Origin: Cryptomeria japonica
Taxonomy: Eukaryota; Streptophyta; Pinopsida; Cupressales; Cupressaceae
Reading direction: 5' to 3'
DNA length: 64,000 nt
NCBI RefSeq assembly: GCF_030272615.1
Contig: NC_081405.1
Location: forward strand, 316,315,541 to 316,379,540
Shown here one piece after another: positions 44,359 through 54,426 of the stretch. Each line of letters opens with the position of its first letter. Positions within the stretch are counted from its first letter, which is position 1. The notes beneath the pieces are model-generated. The model saw nothing but the letters and a program-made list of their open reading frames with translations, did no database searches and was not told the DNA's origin. The position numbers and the translations under genes were made by a program.

Positions 44359-46024
44359 TCTATAGGGGAAAAAGTGAGACTAAGTATGGAAACCCTAATC
44401 CCACTTTCATATACACTCATGGAATACGAAAGAGCCTAGGGAGGTAACACACTTCAGATACTTCTTATGAGAAAAAGAGATTCATGGATTACCTAATAGG
44501 TTTTCTATTCCTTTTCTATAAATGAGAGAGAGGAATGATGCAAAAATGCAATCTAACCTAGAATGCAAGTAAGCAAGCAAACCCTAATCTAAGAATGCAG
44601 ATCAAAGGATAATTGATATACTGCTAAAAAGTATAGAGTAAAATGACAAATCAGAGATGCACTTGTGTTTGAAATCTAAGCAGAAATGTTTGCAACTAGG
44701 GTGCCATGCCACTGTCATGATTCTGCAATTCTGGAGTTGCAACTGACAAGATAGATTCTAGAGCCTGCAAGACATTGTTCTACCAAATCTTGCTAACAAA
44801 GGGCAGGACCATGGCACCACGCCACTATCTTGAGTAGGACCAAGGCACTACGCCCCTATCCTTAGGGTTTTTGCTAAGATCTGCAACCAAGAACTGTCCC
44901 TGTGTGCTCTTCTAGACCTGAAACTTCAAGTGACACTTGTATCCGAACTTGTACCTGAAGCTGAAAAATAGAGTTTGGGGTGGCTATGTAGGGTTTTGCC
45001 TTAGTCAAACCCTTGTGTTGGTTATTTTCATCTCCATAAATAGCCAATAAAGTACTGAAAACGTGTGTGCCAGAACCATGTGTACATGCAAAATCCTAAA
45101 ATGAAAGCAAACAATCTAGAGCAACCCTAAAGAGTAAACCCTAATTGCATATAATTGACAAAGTAAATGATTTAAATCAATAATAGAAATTGATCTAAAG
45201 CATGAATATTAATAAACATGAAGCTTATGCAAAGACATGAAAACAACATGAAACCATACCCAAACCCAAGGGAGAGGTACAAGTCAATCATCAATCGATG
45301 ATCTCCTATTGTTCCTCTACATCTTCAAAAAACCCCAATTGATAAAATGATGCTTGATGAGTTTTTGATGGATGAATTTTTAATGCTGTTGAAGAATTCC
45401 AATATCCACTCTTTCATTGCAAAGAAGGCCCTTATGCTCCAAAAACTAGCTCTTAGATCCTTAGAAGAAGACCCCTTCAAATGAAGAAAGAGAGCTCTTA
45501 AGTGTGAAACCCTAGATCTTAATTTCATGTTTAGGTTGACCTAGGATTTTAATTTCCCACTGATATTTTGAGGTTAAGAATTATTATATCATAAGATTAT
45601 GCTCCCAAAATTTTGGGGAAAAATCTAAGAAGCATGTGCATTCACACCGTGGTCCAACCAAATTTTCACCAAATTTTCAAGGCCAATAGATATGATGATA
45701 TTAGAGTGCATGCCAAAGTTACAACTGATTTCGAGATGTTTTGGTATGCAAAATCGAGTCTAAACGATTGAAAAAAGACATAATTAGGGTTTACGAATAA
45801 ATGATTCATTCGAGGAATAAGATGAAAAGGGGCACACTTAGGGTAAAGGGCCCAACTTTATAACATGTAAAGTGATGAAACATGACATTAGATTTAATTA
45901 AATTAAATAATTAAATACTTAAAGGGGAATTAGAAATGCAAGATGCAAGACACACTAAGGCGAGTGCTAACCTAAGTGTGAAATTGTACCACTCTAACAA
46001 GGTTGTACAATTAACGACACTATA
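44359..46024 (-). repeat. Element 1 LTR (5' LTR in element orientation)
   Basis: Full-length partner of 25994-27659. The plus-strand left end is mutated (CTATAGGGG for TGTAGGGG) and the right end reads GACACTATA for GACACTACA; both are single-step decay of TG...CA termini. It abuts GGACC at 46025. Confidence 0.9.
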
Positions 46025-46940
46025 GGACCACAATAAGGGCTTGGCTGGGGAGGACACCTCCATGAAGGAAGCTAAGAATGCAAAGTCAAAGGAGGTGGGT
46101 CTGAAGGTGAAGTTGGATCATGTGTGAGACAAGGCCGATGATGGCTCCCATCTAGATATTGACCTTTGTTTCAAAAATGACATGGATGCTTCAACAAGGT
46201 TTTCCTTTGGGTTTAGAAGGAAATAACAAGCATAAAAGAAAAATAGATCTAGGAGGCCAGAAAAATTGAGACTTTAGAAGCTATTGGTACTGGTAAATTG
46301 AGTTCCCTCCCTGATTGTTTAAGTTAGCTTACCAAGGCTATCTGCAATGTAGAGGAAATCATAAATGCCCAATGCAATAGCTTCCAAATCTTGGAAAACA
46401 TAGCTGGGGCTACTGAAAAGAGGCTAGAAGGGGTTGAGAAGACTCTCAAAAAGATTGGGGAGTAGAGTCATAAGATTTTAAAGGCCACCTCTGACAACAT
46501 TAAGGATCTTACCAACAAGCTTGAAAGTGACCAAGGGGAAAAGGCCTTCGGGGACACCACTGAGGTGAATGAAGATACCTCTGAAGATAAGGAGACGGGT
46601 CATGGAAGAAGAACTCACGCAAGCACCAAAAAGAAACAAAAACAAAGTAGAGAGATTGAGGAAATCAAGCAAACTGCTAAGAACGTGGAACAACTGGAGC
46701 TTGAAGTTGCCAAGTTGCTAAAGAACTTTACCTAGTCTTGGTTTTTTTCTACTTGATCTGATGTTTTGTCTTTAGGTCCTGTGTGTTGTGTCTTTCTGTT
46801 GTTGGCTTTTTGTTTTCTGGTCAACTGTCTTTTATATGTCTATTGTCTCTTGCTTTTTCGATGTTCTCTAATGGCTATCTTTTGATCTAATGATGTAAAG
46901 GCTTTCAAAGGCCCTTCAAAACTTGTTTTCCCCTGATCAA
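46025..46940 (+). other. LINE A right-hand piece: ORF end and 3' tail
   Basis: Continues the MGGN ORF (DHNKGLAGEDTSMKEAKNA) to the TAG at 46733-46735, then a T-rich 3' untranslated stretch ending GGCCCTTCAAAACTTG, then TGATCAAAAA at the target duplication. Confidence 0.75.
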
Positions 46941-46958
46941 AAACATATATACAACTTT
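46941..46958. repeat. LINE A target-site duplication, right copy
   Basis: AAACATATATACAACTTT, exact match to 24397-24414. Confidence 0.9.
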
Positions 46959-48190
46959 AACTCATTAAATATTTTCCTAGCCTTCCCAAAATATCTACTT
47001 TCATGTCATACAATTGTTCTATATATAGAGTAATTGTGCATGAATACAACAATACAACTATCAAATTTCAATTGTGGTTGGATTTATCTCACCCTTTTAG
47101 GTCCCCATGAGCTTTTACTATTCCTCATTTTTAAGCTCCATGAAGTGGTAGGAACTTTCATATATGTTATCAATCCTAGCAAGAGGATCTTGAATGTCTT
47201 CAAGGTATCCTAGATGGTTGTGGTTGCCACATTTTCTTTCCCCTACAACTTTGGATCCTAAACCATATAGACCTTACTCAACAAATTCCATGTATTCCAA
47301 ATGACCTTCTTTGTGATTTCTTCCAATTCAAACAAGACATGCTTGTAAATCTCTTATGATTTATGTGCAACTCTTCCTTTGATCAATGAAGTGGTCAAGA
47401 TCATACCTCATGTGATCCTTGTAGGTGTTAAAATATTGTTTCAACATCATATCTACAAATTGGGAAACCATGTGGTTGTAGAAGGTGAGCCCATGGATAA
47501 AAAAGAATTGTTTCACACCCCACAAAAAACCTTGTCACTAATATGAATATTGTCGGTTCATTTACATGTACACAAGGCTTTCCATTTTTATACCAAATGT
47601 GGGAGTTTAGAGGACCCATTGCAAGTGTTTGTGAAATCATCTAAACCATGTTAGGTGTCGTGGGACTGTGAGGAGAAACATTAAGACTTTATATACTACG
47701 AGGAATGAATGAGAAGGTAGATGATTTTTCTTTTGTGAGTAGTACAATTCATTATGTTCAAAGAAGTTATTTTCAACATAAGAATGGAGCTCATGTTCGT
47801 GTGCTTTCTTAACATTCTACATAAATTAGAATTGTCATGACCATTACACCTCCTTTGAATACACATTCTAGTATATATGTAAATTAAAATTGACATAGAT
47901 ATGCAAATTCAACTAATACAATCCTAGAATACCTTTCCATTTTTCTAACTACATCAAACTTTAAATAGTCTTCAAACCTTGACTTTTTACATTAAATGAA
48001 GAAAGGAAAATTAAAAAACAATATAATTCCAAAAGTTAGTTCTAATTTTCCATTCTCCATTGTCATTGGCTTGTTAACTTTTGTAATACTAACTGTCAAC
48101 CCAGGAATGTTGTGTATACATATGAATGGGTTTCTTGATGCCCTTAGTTATGGTCACAGCATTTCATTGTCTATTTATGCAAAAATGTCT
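46959..48190. other. Spacer downstream of the chitinase gene
   Basis: No gene recognised. Minus-strand frames around 47100-47640 look faintly protein-like (for example FVGCETILFYPWAHLLQ) but carry no domain that I know. The right end is the 3' flank of the chitinase gene. Confidence 0.35.
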
Positions 48191-48477
48191 AAATTCTAAC
48201 GAGCGAGGTTGGGACCGGGGGCGACACGCAATCGTTTACAGAAGTCCTTGTACAGACTAACCCGTATCTGCACCGCAGATGGTCGTCCTCCATCGCATTC
48301 TCCTCCATTGATAGCTCTGATCGTGCCGCCAAATCCTTTTCCGTCGCTGGAAGTCATGGCGTTGTGACATTTGCTGTTTATCATCCAAAACCAGAGTGAA
48401 GTCTTGAACGCAACGTCTGTCTTTTGGGCAACCAAATCTGGATTACTCAGCATCCAGAAGCTCCGTAGTTGTAGTTC

Positions 48478-48555
48478 CTGCAAGAAGATTGAGGTACGTT
48501 AAGTATTTGTGAGAAAAAACTAATGATAAATTTTCTAGATTAGAAATAAAATTAC
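48478..48555 (-). other. Chitinase intron 2
   Basis: Minus strand CTGAGCTG/GTAATTTT ... TCTTCTTGCAG/GAACTAC, 78 bp, phase keeps LSW-NYNYG. Confidence 0.85.
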
Positions 48556-48667
48556 CAGCTCAGCTGAAGAGGCCCTCGTCCGTAGTACTGATTTCCACTC
48601 GGACAAGGATATTGTTCGGAAGGCTCACAATAGGTTTCTTTTTCAATTTGTTCCACATAGCACGGAT

Positions 48668-48757
48668 CTGCAAATAGAACATAATAATCTCATAATTTCC
48701 AAAATATCATACAGTCAATTCAATTAATCTAGTAAAGGGGGAAATATTTTATCGTAC
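48668..48757 (-). other. Chitinase intron 1
   Basis: Minus strand CTGGAC/GTACGATA ... CTATTTGCAG/ATCCGTG, 90 bp, joins HETG to HPCY in frame. Confidence 0.85.
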
Positions 48758-49221
48758 GTCCAGTCTCATGGGCGACGTTAGCGAAAAAAGCAGCGAGCTC
48801 TGTCTTGACAACATGAAGATTTCCGGTGGTGCCAAAACCGGCGAAATCGCTAGCTTTGGTTGCGCTAATAAAGCCATCATATGTGTAGAAGTTGTTTCCC
48901 TCACATGAAGAAGGATTTCCAGACATAATCTGGTTAAAGAAGTCCTGGGTGATAATTGTTTCAATTGATTGAAAGGATCCACAGGGAGTAGGGGTAGACT
49001 TAGCATTACATGGGCCCTCCTGACAACCGTCTCCACAATAATCATCAGTGGTTCCACAGTAGCCATATCTGCTGCAGCATATTTCTTTGGGGCACCCACA
49101 ATTTTGTGCTGAGCTAAATTGCATCTCTCCAAGGATTATCATTAACATTAAAATCTTTGAATATGTCGCCATGGCTGAAATCTTTTTGGTTTGATTTGCG
49201 AATTATGCGCAGCATGTGTGG

Positions 49222-49230
49222 TATTTATAG
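49222..49230 (-). promoter_or_regulatory. TATA box of the chitinase gene
   Basis: Minus-strand CTATAAATA about 50 bp upstream of the ATG. The start codon context is GCCATGG, good for plants. Confidence 0.7.
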
Positions 49231-49259
49231 GTCTGAAAACTCTGCATTTTGTGTGCATT

Positions 49260-49640
49260 CGCTAAAGATGGTCTGTGCACATCAACTCTCGTCTAAATTT
49301 TTTGTCGAAGGTTATTTTGAATAGTTATATTTAATTCATCATGGCCCTACTTAGATATTTTGTTCCTCAATATGTTTTAACTTTTGGGAAGATTCTATCA
49401 CATGAAAGGGGAAATTTTGGGAAGATTCATATATATGGAGATTTAAGATAGATCTTAACATAAAAAAGATGGTTATATTTTATGATTGTTTTGGTTTTTT
49501 AAATTATATGATTTATTTGGTTTTTTAAATTATATTCTTAATATTCATTTTTTCATTATATTTATCTGAAATAAGAAACCACATATATTCAATTTAATAT
49601 TGGATTAGTTTTTCATATAAATATAAAATTATTTTTTAGA
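49260..49640. other. Chitinase upstream region
   Basis: AT-rich, no gene seen. It would hold distal promoter elements of the chitinase gene and is cut off by LINE C at about 49640. Confidence 0.4.
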
Positions 49641-49678
49641 AAAAGTATTTTGGATACTCTTCAATCAGAGCGCAAGAT

Positions 49679-52070
49679 TTGCAAGATTGCTTAGCTGTTG
49701 TTCCCAAATGGCTTTCCGAGTCTCAACAGACCTTCTATGATCTCTTACTGACTATTGATGTTCTCAAGGAAACCATTTTTTCTATGGTAGATGATAAAGT
49801 CCTTGGGTGTGATGGCTTACCCTGCGAATTCTACAAAGCCCTTTGGTCTTGTGCTGGTCTTGACCTCCATAAGGTCTACCTTGAAGCATTTCATTCCCAA
49901 TCCCTGGGAGAGATACTTAACCGGGGTAATATCAAATTTATCCCTAAGGTTGGGGACCCAGAGGACATTTGGAATTGGAGGCCTATTACCTTGCTCAATG
50001 TCTCAGACAAGATCATTGCCAAAGCCTTGGCTCTCAAGATTCATCATCTCCTGACTCTTATTGTTCGTCCGGAGCAGACTGGATTTATCAAGTCCAGGTT
50101 TATTCTAGATAATATTTTTGTTGTTTGGGAAGGGATGGACTGGGCCAGATTCTCTAAACAGTGGGCAATCTTTCTTAAGATTGACTTCGCTAAGGCATAT
50201 GATCGCATTGAGTGGTCATTTATCTTGGCTATCCTCAAAACCCTTAGCTTCGGTCCTAGATTCATTTAGCCTGTCCAAATGTTGTTCAAAGATGCCTCGG
50301 CCTGTATCACCATTAATGGCCGACAGTCTGAGGCTTTTGGCCTTTTCAGATCCATTCGCCAGGGATGTCCTATGGCTCCTACTTTATATGTTCTTGCGAC
50401 GGAAGGGTTTGGTTGCTTACTTGCTAATGTTATCTCTGTTGGGCGTGTCTGTGGTATCTCCCTACCTAAGTCACCTTCTCAACTTGTCAATGGTCATTTT
50501 GCGGATGATTTGTTGATTCCATTCTCACTCTCATTGAGGAAGAAGACAATTTACAAGCCTCTCTTCAATGTCTGGACACCTTTTTGTTGGCTTCAAGTTC
50601 GGCCATTCAATGGCACAAGATGAAATGTTATAGGTAGTCTTTTCTACTCACCCCACCTTGGATCCTTCAATATGACTGGAAATGGCTTCATCATGGTTAA
50701 ATTTTTCACTTTTTGGGCATTCACTTTGCCTTTCAAGCTTCGCTTCTGGATCTTTAGAATTTTGTTTTAGCCAGGACTGAGAGAAAAGCGGCCTATTGGA
50801 TTACCAAGCCTCTCTCTCTGGCTGGTAAATTCCAAATTTGTTCTAACGTTTTGGTTGCCATCCATGTCTATTACTCCTCATGTTAAACTCCTTCTAAGGC
50901 CTCTTACATAAAGTTGGAAAGACTTATGTGAGCTTTTCTTTGGGCCTCTAGGTCTGACCATCAAGGTTTCCATAGGGTCGCTTGGGAATACTGTTGTCTT
51001 CCAAAGGAGCCTAGAGGGCTCAACCTTATTTATTCCTAGAAACAAGGGCTTGCCTTATGTGCTAAATGGATAATCAGAGCCTTATCTCGCGATGAGGCCT
51101 GAAAAATCCTTCTTCAGTATTGCATTTCTTCAGGATTTCCTACCAATAGGCCGGCTTGGAAGGGGATTGGTTTTCAAACCTTGCTCATTATGAAAGACCC
51201 TGTTCATATCTAGGGTACTTTTGCTGTTAAAAGCATCTGGCATGCTTGGGAATCTATCAAACCCTAGCTTCGAAGGGTGGGTGATGGCTTTCGTGATAGG
51301 ATCTCCACAAATCAATAGAACCTTTGATGGTCAGCTCTTTTTCAGGTGCAAGGGTTACCACCGGCCAAAATCTAGGGTGTAAGTGCTATATTTTCACAAA
51401 TGTGGCATTAGAAAACAGACTTATGACCTTCTAGTCTCGGCCTTACCCTCATATTTGTTACATAATCTTGGCAGTCGGTCTATCAGATCTTGGTGTAAAG
51501 AATGGAAGTGGTATCCTTGGACTCATTTCACTAGCTACAAACCCAAAATGGCTTATCTCTGGTTGGTTCCCCATTTGTCTATGGTCCATATTCTCAACCA
51601 ACGGTGGCACTTGTAGTCTTCTCAGACTTCCTGGCGATTCAAGTTTCTTACTTTCAGGTCTACCACCACTGAACCCAAGATTGCACACTTTGCTTGGTGT
51701 GTGCTTTTTGAAGGATAGCCTTTGGGTTCCAGACTTAAGCATTTGGGGGTTCTTGATCCCTGGTGCCCTTTTTGTGGTCACCCAAAAACTTTTATGCACA
51801 TTTTTTTGTTCTGTAGAAGAGCTCATCAGTACTGCAGCTGGATTCATGATTTCTTTTGGCCTATTCAGCTTGTGCCCTTTTCTTGGCATATGGCTCTTCT
51901 GGGCGATTCGCCCAAAATCCCCTTCAAATTTTCCTAGATATGACATGCTTTTAGAATGGAGATCCTATTCACTCTTTGGAAGGATAGAAATGCAGTTCTT
52001 TTTACTCACAACTTTTTGGATATTAATGTCTTGCTTTATGCTAAAGCTTGTATTTGTAATAATTTCTTAA
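49679..52070 (+). pseudogene. LINE C ORF2 remnant: reverse transcriptase and zf-RVT
   Basis: RT motifs: GCDGLPCEFYKALW, FIPKVGDPEDIWNWRPITLL, ALKIHHLLTLIVRPEQTGF, LKIDFAKAYDRIEWSF, SIRQGCPMAPTLYVLATEG and GHFADDLLIPF, the last with an intact FADD box at about 50503. A zf-RVT domain follows near 51680-51850 (KIAHFAWCVLF, LGVLDPWCPFCGHPKTFMHI). No RNase H is evident. The first 196 codons are open; later parts have a stop at 50268 and numerous frameshifts. Family function is target-primed reverse transcription. Not active. Confidence 0.8.
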
Positions 52071-52691
52071 TGCAGATTTAGGTACAAGCTAAAAAAGTGG
52101 CTCTGGAGGTGGGCCACTTATAGGAGCACCTCCAGCACTGGGGCAACACCCCTTGTGCGGCTGCTAGAGTGTCATCGGATTCTGTCTATGCCAACCACAC
52201 TCTGCCAGGCTGCTCTCTGCTCCTCTGACAGGAGAGACAATGCATGGAGGCACCGCTCAACTTCTCCTCCACGTCATGGCTCTGCCTCAGGGTGGCCTTT
52301 TTCTACTCATGTGCCTTTGGCTCTTCCTAGTGATGATGGCTCTAGGTGGCCTTCTGCCACCACCTCTAAGTTTCCCTGCTTGGCTATGGGGATTTCGCCT
52401 CCCAAGCGAGAGGAAGGAGAAGTTGACAAAGATCCTAAAGATGGGTGGTCCATGATGGACCCGACTCCTGACCCCAGTGATGTATGGGGAAAGAAAGATG
52501 ATCCAGATCCTCCTCCCTTGACAACCTCTTCTTTGTCTACTTGAGGAATTTTTTTGATGAATAGCTTTGTTTTTTGGCTCTGACTTCTATCCGTGTAATT
52601 CTAGTGAGGTATCTTGTATCTGCCGGCCTTTTTTTGTGAATATGTACTTTAATATTTTTAATTAATAGAGAATGCCTATTCATAAAAAAAA
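52070..52691 (+). other. LINE C 3' region
   Basis: Includes an open stretch (52155-52544) ending in an acidic, Pro- and Asp-rich sequence (SDVWGKKDDPDPPPL), perhaps the C-terminus of the polyprotein or an untranslated region. Ends ATTCATAAAAAAAATTG. Confidence 0.5.
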
Positions 52692-53413
52692 TTGTAGTTA
52701 TACAAAAATTAAAGGCAAAATGACTTTTGTTGTAATGTGGATAGAGAAACATAACTTTATGTCAATATTTGGATATATAATTTCTCACATTGTTCTTTGG
52801 ATGTTTGTGTAGGTCCTTAATATTGGTGATTTCCACATGATAGCTAAATTTTTATCAATTTAACTTTGGAATTTAGGGAGATGGTGCATTGGATAATGTT
52901 TGGGTTTACAATATTGGCTTGAATTATACAAGGAAACATGCCACATTACCTTTAATTTGTGATCCATTTTCCTTAAAGGTCTCAAATTCAAAACTTGATT
53001 ATCATTGTGAGAGAATATTTATAGGAGTGCATAGTTTGAAATAGATTGTCCCATATTTATTTGAGATACCATTTTTTGCACTATAAGACATTTTTTAAGA
53101 GTAGAGATAGCAATGTTATACCATCCATGCTTACAAGAATACAAGTGTTTGTATGCTAACTAGCCTATATTACAATAAATTATAATATATGTGTTTGCGA
53201 TTCGAAACGTTGATGGAAAAAAAATACACACAATCGAATCTAGAAAACTTCATAAGAATAAATTATATTTAATTGAGAATATAAATGCTACTCAATCCAA
53301 TTATAAATGTACACTAGTAAACATATCATATACTAATAAAATAGTATTACTAATCCAAGAATGGCAATATTGACAATTCCAATTTCTTACGCCACTAATA
53401 TAATAATTAATTG
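52692..53413. other. AT-rich spacer
   Basis: No gene, RNA or element boundary recognised. Confidence 0.45.
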
Positions 53414-53985
53414 ATTGAATGCACATTTAATAAAATTATTAATTTAATTGAAATTTAAAAATATTTATAATGAGAAATTTTTATTAATATTAAGAAAAGA
53501 AAAATATTGGTTAAATATTATTATTATTATTAATCACTTAATATTATTCATCACGAATTGTTTTACTAAGGTGGGTTGAATATATATTTAGTCGTGAATA
53601 TCAATTAATCTAAAAATTTAAATATTTATAATCAAAGGTGTTTATTAGTGTTAATAAAGTTTATTGGTTGAATAATATTATAAGTAGTAATAAATTAGTA
53701 CTATGCTTCATAACAATTATTTTGCTAAGGTGGATTAAATGCAAATTTGATAACAAATATTTATTAATTGAAATTCAACTATATTATTATTAATATAATC
53801 AAAGGTCTCTACTATTATTACTAAAGATTTTTTAAATTGGTTGAATAATATTATACGTAATAATAAATTAGTACTATGCACTGTAGCAATTGTTTTACTC
53901 TCATAGATTAAATGCAAATTTGATCATAAGTGTTAATTAATTGAAATGTATAAAGATTTATAGTTGAATTTCTATTTAGTAAGGA
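53414..53985. repeat. AT-rich tandem repeat, about 160-173 bp unit, 3.5 copies
   Basis: Units begin near 53414, 53575, 53734 and 53907 with GATTGAATGCA-, GTTGAATAT- or ATTAAATGCAAATTTG-type words. They share AATATTTATAATCAAAGG, GGTTGAATAATATTATA, AATAAATTAGTACTATGC and TTGTTTTACT in fixed order. Divergence between units is substantial. Looks like a small satellite-like array. Confidence 0.7.
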
Positions 53986-54210
53986 GAAACAAATAATATA
54001 GTTTTATATGATTATGTTTATAAGCATTTCTTCATATTGAGCCCGTGTTAATGAACCATGTGAAAATATTAAGAATTAATGAAACAAATCATATTTTAAT
54101 AGTAAATATTTTACACTATTATGACATTAATTGGGCTTCAATAATTTGTGACTACTTAACTATATAAAGTTGTTTTATGAACTCGTATAATGCCTCTTGA
54201 TAATCATCAA
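53986..54210. other. AT-rich spacer before LINE B
   Basis: Nothing recognised. Confidence 0.4.
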
Positions 54211-54224
54211 AAGATCCTATTGTT
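54211..54224. repeat. LINE B target-site duplication, left copy
   Basis: AAGATCCTATTGTT, matching 60316-60329 (AAGATTCTATTGTT) with one C/T difference. Confidence 0.8.
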
Positions 54225-54426
54225 TTCGATTAATTGAAAAGTAGGTTTTGAAGGGGCCCTGAAACCCTTTAACAAAAAGATATCAGAAGATAGGCATTAA
54301 AGACCAGCTAGAAAGATTAAAACACAAGAAAGAAACAAATGGCAAAGACAAAAAAGCTAGCAAGAAGCCAAAAGAGGTAGAGGGACAACACAAAGAAAAC
54401 TAATGGAAAACCACGAGCAACAAACC

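Larger units (their letters stand above)
25994..46024 (-). mobile_element. Element 1: Ty3/gypsy LTR retrotransposon with antisense extra gene, nested host of two more insertions
   Basis: Two LTRs (25994-27659 and 44359-46024) are flanked by GGACC. Minus orientation is fixed by the primer binding site beside the right LTR, the polypurine tract beside the left LTR, and gag/pro/RNase H/integrase remnants all on the minus strand. In element order: 5' LTR, PBS, gag-like C-terminal and protease frames, RNase H C-terminal half, integrase, antisense plant mobile domain gene, PPT, 3' LTR. RT and the first part of RNase H are deleted. Extra antisense ORFs between pol and the 3' LTR are known from the Tat lineage of plant Ty3/gypsy elements, so I place it near Tat (inference). 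It is interrupted by element 2 and by a solo LTR. Confidence 0.85.
25016..46735 (+). pseudogene. LINE A post-RNase H ORF ('MGGN' ORF), interrupted
   Basis: A separate frame begins MGGNCNHMEGTKIDEWWDH at 25016, with an in-frame stop just upstream at 24992. It runs to 25993, is split by element 1, and resumes at 46025, ending at a TAG at 46733-46735. Parts in order: a core (HPKVRAMLQVAKMMDYMER, ITRIFKKGW, ATSLPMDGVKF, then the long open stretch 25403-25660 with FITLDGSYTRAYSYHFVIL and IPYYLFCALNT), an acidic Asp/Glu-rich linker, a basic patch, and after the join a Lys/Glu-rich helical C-terminus (IGTGKLSSLPDCL, ATEKRLEGVEKTLKKIGE, EVAKLLKNFT). LINE B has the same parts in the same order. The core faintly recalls plant-transposon-associated proteins with a G.P..G motif. 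Function unknown; stops show decay. Confidence 0.7.
24415..46940 (+). mobile_element. LINE A: 5'-truncated LINE, split by an LTR element
   Basis: Exact 18-bp target duplications lie at 24397-24414 and 46941-46958. The left piece (24415-25993) begins inside RNase H and runs into an extra downstream ORF. The right piece (46025-46940) continues that ORF and ends in the LINE tail CTTCAAAACTTGTTTTC followed by CTGATCAAAAA. Between them sits Ty3/gypsy element 1 with its own GGACC duplication. Removing it restores continuous coding sequence across the join. LINE A's own length is about 2.5 kb. Confidence 0.85.
48196..49172 (-). pseudogene. Class IV chitinase (GH19 with CBM18), three exons, frameshifted
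   Basis: Secreted endochitinase that cleaves chitin, a defence protein. Exon 1 (49172-48758) encodes a signal peptide (MATYSKILMLMIILGEMQFS, then SAQ), an eight-Cys hevein-type chitin-binding domain (NCGCPKEICC to GPC), a short hinge and the start of GH19 ending HETG. Exon 2 (48667-48556) encodes [14 protein letters not shown] to [11 protein letters not shown]; exon 3 (48477-48196) encodes NYNYGASG to GPNLAR. Both introns (48668-48757, 90 bp; 48478-48555, 78 bp) are GT-AG and keep frame. After NYNYGASG a net 19-bp loss shifts the frame into an immediate TGA, although the rest (LSNPDLVAQKTDVAFKTSLW) is well preserved. The position normally Glu in CYxxE is Gln (CYVEQ), and the usual final Cys is Arg. 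Probably a recent pseudogene. Confidence 0.85.
49640..52691 (+). mobile_element. LINE C: 5'-truncated L1-type LINE
   Basis: Plus-strand RT and zinc-finger remnants followed by a 3' region ending in an A run (about 52684-52691). The 5' end is truncated inside the region before RT. I could not identify a clear target duplication. It belongs to a different subfamily from LINEs A and B: no MGGN-type ORF and a different tail. Confidence 0.75.

Noticed and set aside
47428-47640. A 70-codon minus-strand frame downstream of the chitinase gene
   Set aside because: Short, no domain or splice context, and no supporting homology that I recognise.
50118-50516. Alternative 132-codon frame in LINE C
   Set aside because: Shadow of the RT frame, whose motifs (DFAKAYDRIEW, RQGCPMAP, FADD) lie in the other frame.
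52155-52544. Independent small gene with an acidic Pro-rich C-terminus
   Set aside because: It lies within the LINE C transcript between the zinc-finger region and the A-tail, so it is best treated as LINE 3' sequence.
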